From Chiua virens (taxonomy: Eukaryota; Basidiomycota; Agaricomycetes; Boletales; Boletaceae): a stretch of 64,000 bases of DNA. Location: contig JAHNUO010000056.1 of NCBI GenBank assembly GCA_019787685.1, forward strand, positions 1 to 64,000, written 5' to 3'. Position 1 is the first letter of the stretch. Each line of letters starts with the position of its first letter. The position numbers and the translations under genes were made by a program. The notes beneath the pieces were generated by a model. It made no database searches. It was not told the origin of the DNA and worked only from the letters and a program-made list of their open reading frames with translations. Below are positions 47,001 to 56,036 of the stretch, in pieces.

Positions 47001-49566
47001 GGTGTCATCCTCGGATGAAACGTGAGTGTCTTTTGACCTGTTTGTCGCGACAAGCTGACCTGAAATCACTTAGACGTGAGCTTGTCGTGAACGATACACG
47101 TACGACAGATCAACGCATCGAACGGGACGAGCAAGCACAAGAGTTCGTGGATCGCACGTTACTGGAACGGGATGCGTATATCGCGGTCGATGAAGCAAGC
47201 CAAGTGACGAGGCGTCAGACAGCAAACAACGAGGAGATGGAGCGGGAAGTAATTGTGTCGGAGGAGCAAGAACAAGACCATGTCGAGCACACCACGTTCG
47301 CTCTGGAATCGACGACGATCGCTGTAGAATCGAACTCACGGGCGGACAGCTTCAAGTCAGCGACCGAAGAGCGGATCCGAGGGGTTATCGTGGCTTCCGC
47401 TGAAGAGCAAAGCGTGAAGACGGTGTCATCCTCGGATGATACGTGAGTGTTGTGCCGATCCCGTGGTTTTGTCGCTGGCTGATCCAGGCATTCACTTAGA
47501 CATGTTGCATGTACGACCGATCAGCGCACCCAGCGTGTCGAGAATGAGCAAGAGGAAGAGCGATCTGTGGATTGTGGTGTGCTGGAATGTGATGCACATG
47601 TCGTGGCGAGTGAAGAGGGACAAGTGTCGAGTGAGACCGCCGTGGAGGCGTGCGATGTCGTTGCATCTCGCCGCACAGAGATCCAAACATCGGAATCGGA
47701 CAGGAGCGAACACGAGGAAGAGATCGAAGGTGCGTATCTCTCCGTTTTCATGTGCGTTTCGGAGAACGGTTTCTGATGAAGACCGTTCAGCGTCCAACGT
47801 GCAGATTCAGACTAGTTCAGAGGCCGTGTCCACCGCCTCCGTGAACATCCGCACATCCGAACAGGATGTTGTCGAGGATGTATCGTCGACATGGATGACG
47901 ACCGACGAATCAGCGTATGACGTTCAGACAACACGGCATTTTGATGCATCGGCGTCCTCCACAGAAATCCGCACGTCCAGCGAGGACACGCTCAAAGACG
48001 TTTCAACCACATTCACACTGGACGATAGCAGGTGTTTAACGACAGAGGTGGCAGCGTCCGACATTCAGACAACGCAACACCTTGATGTGTCGGCGTCCAC
48101 CACAGAAACCCACACGTATGACGAGGTCGATGTGTCGACGACATTGACACTGGACGGCAGGACGACGGACATGGCGACGACCGACGTTCAGACAGCACAG
48201 CACCTCGACGTAGCGATCACCACCGCGGAGATCCACATATCCAAGGAAGACGTGGTTGAGGACGTGTCATCAACATGGGCGCTGGATGACGGCAGTCATC
48301 ACGAGGCGCATGGTGTCTTTGCGGCGTCCAACGATGAGATTGATACCAGTTTAGAGGCGCTCGACGTAGCGACCACCTCCACGGAGATCCATACATTCGA
48401 ACAAGACACGGTCGAGGACGTGTCGTCTCACGAGACGCACCGTGTCCTCACTGTGTCCAACGGTGAGATTGAGACCAGTTCAGAGGACGCCCAGACGACG
48501 AGACGCCTCGACGTAGCGACCACCACAGAAATCCATACATTCAAACAAGACGTGGTCGAGGACGTGTCGTCGAGACTGGACGAGAACAATGATCAAAAAG
48601 CGCACGGCGCTGTCAACGTCACACACGAGGAGGAACAGACGTCGTGCGTCCGTCTCTTATGTTTTCTCTGTCCCGCTGAGTTTGACATTTTAGGGAGAAG
48701 CGTCTCAGAGGCGAAACGAAGGATGAGGACCGGGATACCTTACAGAGTCGGTCCGAGGGCGAGGAGGAGCTGGCGATGACAGCAGGCGCTGCCTTGATTT
48801 CAGGCGTGGCGTCTCGATTGAACGGGGATGCGGTGACGCGCACACGCGCCATGTCCGCGTCGGACGCCATCACGCATCAAGGGATCCAAACCGTGTTTCA
48901 CCACCGCGTGTGCGTCTTTACTGTCGCACGCCACTCTTTTACTCACCCAGGCGATAGGCCCTCGCTCGACTATCTCGACGGTTTTAAAAAGGAATGGGTC
49001 GGTGTCGAACCGTACGATGTCGCGGAATGTGGGGGGCTGTGTCGAGGACTGAGTCGGTGCGTGTCGTTGACATTGGACATGCGTCGGCGCTAATCAAGTA
49101 TGTGACAGACCGCTTTCGCTGCGCGCTGTGCGGTCGGTGCACGAACAGAGTTCACAGAGCATCGGCGACGAGCACGGGTTGGATGGGACCGGAGATGTTG
49201 CGGTCATACATTCAGAATTCGACACGTCCGAGACGCATGAAGACATCAATGGGTCGGCTGACGTACAAGAACTGTCTGGTGAATACGGTATCTCTGATTT
49301 GCAAGCGTACGTATCGTATGGTCATACGCGTAGTAGTAGCTGATCTTCCCGGTTACGATAGGACACACACGGAAGATGTCCTCGAAAAGGACGAGGAGCA
49401 TCCGGTGGACGATGCTACTGAGGACTCTGCGGAGTCGTCCTCGGCATCTATATCGCCACGAATCGAGCCGACAGTCCCATTGGCGGGTGTGGTGACGGGC
49501 GTGTATGCGAGGTGTGTGTATAACCAGCCGAACGCGCATCAGAAACTGATCCGAGAAGTGAATTAG
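38046..49566 (+). CDS. giant repetitive disordered protein, about 25 exons
   Basis: The start ATG at 38046 opens MMSPLKSDNLSPLKRGA. Small 5' exons (LVSDNIIPDYAVPFSEAYGG, GKAGTGMPSGALITYAGRQ, KRYEVLCSAIEMRWN) precede long Ser/Thr/Glu/Val-rich exons. Exon ends fall near 39668, 40098, 40968, 41394, 41730, 42017, 42436, 42836, 43172, 44598, 44973, 45241, 45566, 46795, 47021, 47441 and 48640, followed by introns of about 50 bp. Imperfect internal repeats are frequent: LSDTES at 39630 and 39857; ALGSELR at 40243 and 40474; the QERSALETETVQVR unit at 45.2 and 45.5 kb; VSSSDET/VSSSDDT at 47.0 and 47.4 kb; and TTEIHTFEQDTVEDVSS-like units at 47.8-48.6 kb. Three short hydrophobic segments (AVLAAACVAAVAYEA, VVDACVIVAVAAAGLH, AMTAGAALISGVAS) stand out. 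I find no catalytic domain. Open frames across 11 kb argue that it is translated. One gene is the simplest reading, but two adjacent genes are possible. Confidence 0.6.
45118..45650 (+). repeat. tandem exon-intron duplication in the giant gene
   Basis: Two units offset by about 321 bp. Each carries tccac(a/g)tcggagca, then cggaagcg.gacggtgg.atccaacg, then gatccgctcttgagacgg, then an intron starting gtcagt.ttcttttc and ending actgttctgcgacag. Exon and intron are equally similar between the units. The unit offset is a multiple of three. Confidence 0.8.
47002..47510 (+). repeat. second exon-intron duplication in the giant gene
   Basis: Exons ending gtgtcatcctcggatga.acg followed by GTGAGTGT introns recur at 47002 and 47423, 421 bp apart. 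The introns also share tttgtcgc and a ...cacttagac acceptor. Exon contents share VSEEQE/VSEGQEE motifs, but the rest has diverged. Confidence 0.65.
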
Positions 49567-49780
49567 CGGCTGATTCGATGACATGGGGCAAACAAGAGGT
49601 GCCCCGTCAAGTGTAATGTCGCCTTTTCTGTCTTGCGGCCCTTTGAAATTAATGATGGTTGCAGGCCCTCGCTCGACTATATGGAAGGTTTCAAAACGGA
49701 ATGGGTGGTGGTGGAGATGTATGATATCGCTGAACGCGGGGGTGTGTGCAGAACCCTGAGTCGGTTCGTTCAGCGCATAT
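48954..49780 (+). repeat. duplicated RPSLDY module
   Basis: An exon beginning after an AG acceptor encodes RPSLDYLDGFKKEWVGVE at 48955-49062. A second copy at 49661-49775 encodes RPSLDYMEGFKTEWVVVEMY. DNA similarity extends through about 110 bp (gccctcgctcgactat, aaggaatgggt, ctgagtcggt). The second copy starts the C-terminal coding block described separately. Confidence 0.7.
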
Positions 49781-50527
49781 ATGTACCACGCATGGAACTG
49801 ATAGCTGAGCGCAGATCGTACCCGCGGCGTTTGGTGGCACACTGGGAGGCTCGGATGAAACATGCGGAACATCAAGCGTGGTTGGGGTCCATTCTCGAGT
49901 CCAAGGTATTGTGGAGGATGGTACGTGTGTGGATACAGTGGAATGAATGCGCTGACGGTTGTATGCAGATGGCGTGGAGAATCGAGGTATTTATAGGAGC
50001 CTCGCGATGGGGATACCTTGCGAGGGGATGGGGACATCTAACGATGCGTCGAATCAAGACGGTGTCGAACCGAATGGCAGACGTGATCGATCATCGGCTG
50101 TTCGTCGATGGACAGTGTGAGACGATGGTCCGTCGGACCGAGAAGCGTGGACCGATTGTGGTCGTGATTGCGAGTCCAAGTGGACGGCCGTTTGGTATGT
50201 ACACGTCATATGGGAAGGGAATCGACTGACGGATAGAACAGATGAAGACGTGCTGATTGCACAGATGCTCTCTTGTGTAGACATTTGGCAGGCTGTGCCG
50301 CAAGAGCTCGTGTTGCTGTGCGGGGTCGAGCGAAAGACGAGGGCGGTGGTGGACGCGTTGAACGAAGCGATGGATGTGTTCCAAGATGCTGTGGTGGTGA
50401 GTGATCAAGTTTATTGAGAACACACTGATGTAAACTTGACTGGCAGAGATACTACGGGGTGGAGGTTCTATGTATGAGCGTGTCGGAGGATATCGAGATG
50501 GGTTACTGTATCACTGTCACGTTGTAG
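49661..50527 (+). CDS. C-terminal exons of the giant gene, or an adjacent related gene
   Basis: After a ...gttgcag acceptor, the frame reads RPSLDYMEGFKTEWVVVEMY, RTLSRFVQRIYVPRMELIAE, HWEARMKHAEHQAWLGSILE, WRIEVFIGASRWGYLARGWG and GPIVVVIASPSGRPF. Introns follow at about 50195-50240 and 50397-50446, then IAQMLSCVDIWQAVPQELVL, VVDALNEAMDVFQDAVV and MSVSEDIEMGYCITVTL, stopping at 50525-50527. Unlike the upstream exons this looks like a folded, Trp- and Arg-rich helical domain. No ATG precedes it in a natural position, so I favour it as the 3' end of the giant gene, reached by splicing from an exon near 49510. Alternatively, the TAG at 49564-49566 ends one gene and a second begins here. Family not recognised. 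Confidence 0.5.
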
Positions 50528-50614
50528 TTCCGGAGTTGTACGGGCTCCGGCTGGGAATTCGGTACCGAACAAGCAGGGACCCGCAGTTAGGTGACTCGTG
50601 ACAATGTGACAACT

Positions 50615-50652
50615 TGAGGCATTTCTTGGATGCGTGAGGCATTTTCTGGATG
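50615..50652. promoter_or_regulatory. direct repeat upstream of the metallothionein gene
   Basis: Two 18-bp copies, tgaggcatttcttggatg at 50615-50632 and tgaggcattttctggatg at 50635-50652, repeat with a 20-bp period. They end about 35 bp upstream of the TATA box. The position and duplication suggest a binding site for an inducible (possibly metal-responsive) regulator. The factor is unknown. Confidence 0.45.
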
Positions 50653-50687
50653 TTTCTTGATTGGGATCCTGTGGAGATCCTGCACGG

Positions 50688-50695
50688 TATAAAAG
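50688..50695 (+). promoter_or_regulatory. TATA box of the metallothionein gene
   Basis: TATAAAAG lies 77 bp upstream of the metallothionein start codon, a consensus TATA element at a typical distance for an inducible fungal gene. Confidence 0.65.
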
Positions 50696-50764
50696 ACAAG
50701 GATTTGGCTGAGATGCTCTTTCTTTAGAGCCACTCACATCTCTTTTGAATCACTCACCATCGAT

Positions 50765-50978
50765 ATGCAAACCGTACGTCCTCGTCGTTGATCTACGTTG
50801 ATCTTGCTCATCGTCGTGTCCATGACAGGTTAACACCATCCTCGTCAACAACGCTGGCGCTTGCGGCCAGTCGACCTGCAACTGCGGTGATGCGTGAGTG
50901 TCTGCTCTGATGATCGTGTTACGAGGTGCTGATCGTGACTACAGCTGCAAGTGCAAGGCCGGCGAATGCAAGTGTTGA
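50765..50978 (+). CDS. short metallothionein-like peptide, 35 aa
   Basis: Three exons: 50765-50773 (Met-Gln-Thr), 50829-50893 and 50945-50978, with canonical GTACGT...ACAG and GTGAGT...ACAG introns. The product is 35 residues with seven Cys, all in the C-terminal 21 residues. Their spacing is C-x4-C-x-C-x3-C-x-C-x4-C-x-C, and the last residue before the stop is Cys. The CxCx3CxC core resembles short copper-binding metallothioneins of fungi (Neurospora and Agaricus type), which buffer cytosolic Cu(I). No aromatic residues and no His are present, as expected. A TATA box and a duplicated 18-bp element lie upstream, consistent with strong inducible expression. A nine-base first coding exon makes the gene easy to miss. 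Metal specificity cannot be read from sequence. Confidence 0.85.
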
Positions 50979-51132
50979 ATGCTGTACTACTATGTCCGTG
51001 TTGTAAAGAGCTACCGTTTGATGAATGCTATCTTGTGTGTGTGTGTTGTACAGGGTGGATACCGTGTGAGAACCCACCGCAGTCGTCAAAAGTGACCACG
51101 TTCGCTCTCACCTGAGCTCGGTCGAGTCGAGG

Positions 51133-54100
51133 ATGGTCCATCGTGCACCCGACTCTCGACTGCTCACTAACCTCATCACCCACGAAAAGGAGTATATAAA
51201 ACACATCGTCGCTCTTTTTCCTCTCTCCCACACCGCCCTTGCCTCTCTCTCCGCCTATGCCGCTGCCTCTCCCAGCGTCCCCCACCTAGACGCAGAGTCC
51301 TCCCCCGCCCAGGTCATCGCCGCTGTTGTCGACGTCCTCGCAGCTGCCGACGACGCTCTTCAGCGCTACACCCACACTCTCGACGCTTGGCGTGAACAGC
51401 TCGTCTCCCTCAAAGACCTCGAGGACGACCTCAGTGCTGTCCTCCGAGACAAAGACATTCTGTGCGTCTCACTTTTTCCTTCATGTCGCTCGCTCACCCT
51501 CCTCGTGTAGCGTCACCCGTCTCATAAAAGCATCCAAAGCCACCCGCGATGCTCACCGTTCCTCTAAACTCATCCCAAACCTCGGTTCCGCCTCCTTTTC
51601 TTCCCTTCCCTCCACCAACACCAGCTATACTACTGGTACCTCTACCTCGGGCGCTACCTCCAACCCCGCCGCCACCAACACCAAACTCGCTCAGGCACAA
51701 GCCGAACTCCAAGCTTGTGAGGCACACCTCGTCGCAAAAGAACGCGAACTCGATGCCCGTCGCATCAGCATCGCACGCGAAGGTCTCGGCGCACGCTGTC
51801 GCGCCTTGGTCGACTGCGGTTGGGTATGGGGCGAGATGGGCAAACAGGGCCTCAGAGCGTTGCAGGCGCTCAGTGCCAATATCATTGACACAGCGCCAAG
51901 CGTACGTACGTGGTCGTAACATGCCGTCTCTGTCTCACGCTAACCACCAGATAGCGCCCAAGACCGTGCGGACCTCCGTCTCTGCCTCGGTCATCCCATC
52001 CTATCCCGCCCTCTATACATCTGATGTCTCGTCCGTCACTCCATCCCAGAGCGCTTCTCAAACTGCAGTTCGCCCCGTCGTACTCAAGGATCACTTCCCC
52101 GAGGCAGAGATAGAGACGCCCAGACCATCCACCCAGCGACGAACAACACACACAGAAGACGTCGACCTCACCGTCACCGTTCCACCTGCACATTCGATTT
52201 CTGACTTGGCACTACCTACCGTCGTGCGGTCACAACCGTCACCAGATCCAGCTCCGCAGCCTTTCAACATCAAACCTACCCCTGTACTAGCACCCCCGCC
52301 TGTGCCGAGACGAAAACGGACCCCACGCGCCCGTCGACCCCCTTCACAGCACATTCTCGAAGTCTCTGACGAAGGCTCCGACGGGCCATCTTCCAATGAC
52401 CACAATGTCGTAGGTATCACCAGCGCACATATACGCGCACCCTTCCCAACCATCCCCATCTCCTCGGGGTCACACGACACCAGCTCCGAAGACGACCCCG
52501 CCATCGGTCCATTCGAAGTCGTCGAAAACAACCCCTTTGACGTGATCAGACGATCCATCATTGGTCCTTCCCCATCCCTCTCCTTGATACCCACTGTGCC
52601 CTCTCCTTCGAGTCTCGCCAGCGCCAGTGTCCCCGACGTGCGTACCTACGACACCCCCTCAAAAGCCGGCACAGCAATTCAAACCGCCAATTCGACCAAC
52701 CCGTTGGGAGGTGGGACGGGTCCCAACCTGAGCCCGCCCAAACGCGAACGGCGCACCTCGATGGCCTTTTTCGGCTCCCTCCGTGGTCTGTTTCGAAAAC
52801 CAAAAGAGAGGGACAGGGTCGTGACCGAGTGGGAGGGCCACGCATCACCCAACACGTCGACGACCCACGTCAATGGGAAACCGGGATGGGTCACGAGAAC
52901 GGATGCTAGGATCAAGGGGCGAGCCGAGGACTCGGAGGACGATCCCGTGCCAACGCCGATGCAGGCGAGTCGCGTGAACCTGCCTACCGTCGGTCGACAA
53001 CCATCCGGCGCGCGGTTGCGCAAAGGCCGACCTGGGGCGACACGTGCGCCTGAGAACGCTCCGCATGCGACCAGCATAGACGGATGGATCACGGACAATC
53101 CGGGAGGTGCGAATGGGGATGCTGCGACCGGGCTGGACAGGTCGCGAACGCGCCGGGGGACGATGAAGCGGAGGAAGATTTCGGTGGCGGATTTGAGGGG
53201 GAGTGAGCAGGGACATACGGATGGCGAGGCAGATGGACGGACGTCGTTGGAGCGGGTGGCGTCGAGCAAGGGCATCGCCAAGGTGCCCGAAGGATTCGTG
53301 TCTGCGACCGTGTCGAGGCACACACCCGACGTGCAGGTCACGGGGAATAATAGGGTGGTCAGCGGTGCTGAATCCAATGCGAGCGTCAGTATCCAGCGGT
53401 CGACGACGACGATCGCTCTCTCGGGACACAAGAAGCCAGACAAGGCGATTCATCATCGTCGTTCGGCATCGTTGTCTCTAGTGCATACACATGCAACGTC
53501 CACATCGCTCTCGTCTCTGAATCAAGGTGCGCGCACGCCTTCGTCGGGGTCGTCGAATGGCAGCATGTCCTGGCGCAAACCACCGCCTGCGGTGGATCCA
53601 CCCCCGCAGATCGAGTCACGATCACGCTCGCCATCACCGCCCAAAGCGCCAGCACCCACGAGACGGCCGGCTGGCAGCGGCCATGCACACACCCCGAGTT
53701 TGATGAGCATCGTTGCGGACGTAGTGACGCGCCAACAGGAGAGTGGGGATAGGGCGCGGTCAATGGACGTACCGCGTGCGCCGAGGAGTGTGTTGCGCGA
53801 AGCCGAGGTGAACGGTCGAAGTGCAAAGCGGGCGAGTTTGACGATCGTGGGTGAGAGTGCGCAGCAACCGCGTGTGGTCAAGATGCCCCTCCGCTCGGCG
53901 TTGCGGAACCCAAGTCGGACGCCCTCCCCGGTGCTCGCGTCGGTTGTGTCGCCTCCGGCGATGGAGGAACGCGTGGTGTCGCCGCTGTCGTTGAGGGACT
54001 CGGCCTCGGTGTCGTCGTACGAGACCGGGCGGGAGAGTTTGGATGGGGATAGGTCCCCTCGAGCGCGATTGCCGTCTGTGCCACGTTCGGGATCGCCCGC

Positions 54101-54527
54101 GCGCTCGTCGCATACCCCGTCTGTGCCGCCGCCTTCATTTTCGTTTCCGCCGCCGCCGGTAGACCCGCCACCCGCGGGGCGTGCCAGCCCGACGTCGAAC
54201 CCCAACGCCGGGGACGTACCCTCGTCGAGCGTGTCGACGGAGACGCCCCCCGTGGCAAGACGGAAGAGTGTGCGGGTGTCGTTGCAGCCAACGTTTTCGC
54301 CGACGCCACCGGCGTTGTGTGATGAGGACGGGGTCGGGTACGCACCCTGGACAACGTCGTTTGCGACGCGGCAGGACGAGCGGGGACGGGCGCGTGCGCG
54401 GTTAGAAGGTAGGGAGCGTGGACGGAAGGGGGAGGACGTGTGGGTGGACTCGAGTGACGAGGACGAGGCGTATAGTCGGGCGAGGCGGTTGTTGAGTGGG
54501 GCGCGGGAGGGTAAAGGCAAGGCGTAA
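51133..54527 (+). CDS. long disordered protein with coiled-coil (I-BAR-like?) N-terminus
   Basis: Three exons. Exon 1 starts MVHRAPDSRLLTNLITHEKE and contains LDAWREQLVSLKDLEDDLSA; exon 2 (from about 51510) reads VTRLIKASKATRDAHRSSK, then AQAELQACEAHLVAKERELD and GWVWGEMGKQGLRALQALSA; exon 3 (about 51954-54527) is one 2.5-kb open frame. The first 260 residues are helical with heptad character. The length, the central break and the late G-x-x-G-L-x-A-L segment suggest a BAR or I-BAR/Ivy1-like membrane-curvature domain, an inference from pattern only. The remaining 850 residues are Pro/Ser/Arg-rich and disordered, with SP/TP sites, poly-Pro runs (SFPPPPVDPPPAG), a basic patch (FGSLRGLFRKPKERDR) and an acidic motif VDSSDEDEAYSR near the end. 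All joins keep frame; the gene appears intact. Confidence 0.7.
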
Positions 54528-54900
54528 TTCGATCCATTTCTTTCGTTTTTCATCGCTTGATTCTGTCTCGCTCGTTCGTTTTTATTCGACCGATGTCTCT
54601 CGTTTTGCTTATCTTTCGATACTATGCGTACACTACTCGTTTGGGTTCATTAGTAATCAGATGATAGAGGTGCACAAACAAATGTCAATTGGACACTTGA
54701 ATCTTGTTTCGCTTCGATTTGGTGAGCCACCGATCTCTCGCTTTTTTCGACCGTTTTTTCAACTCTCACTCCTTATTTTCGCTGTCTTCTTGGTCTCCAA
54801 CGCTACGTACACCCAGGATCGACATTTCTGTCACGCGCGGGTCAATCAGGCATCGTTGTATTTCCGGTACAGAGATAGGATAAGAACAAGTTGAACAACC
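54528..54900. other. intergenic / SUMO promoter region
   Basis: About 370 bp, rich in T tracts (tcgtttttattcg, cgcttttttcgacc), typical of a fungal housekeeping promoter. A plus-strand frame at 54496-54894 overlaps the end of the previous gene and is not supported. Confidence 0.4.
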
Positions 54901-55410
54901 ATGGCAGACCCAGAACCCACCCAAAACGACGTCAAATACGAGGGCACCGACAACGCCCCGATCAACGTCAAGGCAAGTCCCCCGCCTCGCTTCGCGTCCC
55001 GTCTCACCGCCCGCAGGTCGTCAGTTCAACGGGGGACGAAGTCTTTTTCAAGATCAAGCGGAATACCAAATTGAGCAAATTGCAGGGGGCCTATGCGTCC
55101 AAGGTAGGCAAGGACGTGGCGAGCATTCGGTAGGTGCCGGCATGGGACGGAACCGTCGGGGAGGCTGACCGGACGACGACGGCAGGTTCTTGTACGATGG
55201 GAATCGGATCAGCGACGAGGATACGCCGGCGTCGCTCGATATGGAGGATAACGGTACGTCGGATACCGACCGATGCCGTGTCGACTGACCCCTGTCTTTT
55301 CTTCTGTTGTAGACACGATCGACGTGATGGTGGAACGTACGTTGTTCGCGCGCGCTCTTTGGTATGTTTGGTCTGATGCGTGTTTAGAGGTTGGCGGGCG
55401 AGCGCCATGA
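54901..55410 (+). CDS. SMT3: SUMO (small ubiquitin-like modifier)
   Basis: Five exons: 54901-54972, 55017-55129, 55186-55253, 55313-55336 and 55388-55410. The product begins MADPEPTQNDVKYEGTDNAP, with the ubiquitin-fold core INVKVVSSTGDEVFFKIKRN, KLSKLQGAYASKV, IRFLYDGNRISDEDTPASLD and DTIDVMVEQVGGRAP. The Gly-Gly needed for conjugation is followed by Arg-Ala-Pro, so the precursor requires processing by an Ulp/SENP protease. The D-T-P-x-S-L-x-M-E-D-x-D-x-I-D motif is characteristic of SUMO. Intron 1 begins GCAAGT instead of GTAAGT, a GC-AG intron in an otherwise GT-AG gene. About 102 residues, normal for the family. SUMO is attached to lysines of nuclear proteins by the E1/Ubc9 pathway. Confidence 0.93.
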
Positions 55411-56036
55411 TGGGCGTCGCGTGTTTGGATCATTTGCTTTTTGTTTCTTTTTCTTCTGTTGCTGGATGTCGTCGCAATGCATTTTTTTTTTCCTTTCTTG
55501 CATGAGGCATGATGGGCGCATCGAATGGCTCGAGATGGGTTCGATGGACGGATCAACCGGACCGGGGGTTGTGTCGTGGTCCTCCTGTGAATTAAACGCC
55601 GTGATTGGGGCGACGAGCGACTCTTTGACCAGTACAAGACAATTGTGCGACTCTGAAACCTCATCGAGAGACGGAGGGACGAAAGTATAAACGTATGATT
55701 TGCAGCACAAGGAAGATGTCCCCTCGCCGGTTTATGTGACTCTGTGAAACCTCAGCCGGGGACGAGCGACTCCGCACTGTGATGGGGACATGGAGGAAGA
55801 GGGAAGGAAATATCATGACTGCCTTTTCGCCGGATGTATCGTAGGAACAACAGATATATCCATCAAGTCGTAAGGAGCCAATGGGTGATTACAGGAAACT
55901 AAGCGCCAATGAATCTTGATGATGCAAATGGCAATTGTGGTGATGTAACGATAATGATGCCAGTGGTGATCAGCAAAGAAGTGGGAGAAGAAAAGGATAT
56001 GTGAAACCGCGAAATGAGAATGGCAGCGAGCCGTCA
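55411..56036. other. intergenic region
   Basis: About 625 bp after SUMO and before the convergent FunK1 pseudogene. It is T-rich at 55435-55495, which could serve as the 3' UTR and polyadenylation region. The phrase gcgact(c) with 'gaaacctca' occurs twice (about 55650 and 55742). No supported gene. Confidence 0.35.

Noticed and set aside
49246..50037. 263-codon minus-strand frame
   Set aside because: Antisense to the end of the giant gene and the RPSLDY module; no splice pattern or motif supports it.
52091..54553. Long minus-strand frames opposite the disordered exon (up to 343 codons)
   Set aside because: High GC content and codon bias of the sense gene open the antisense frames; their products are low-complexity with no motifs.
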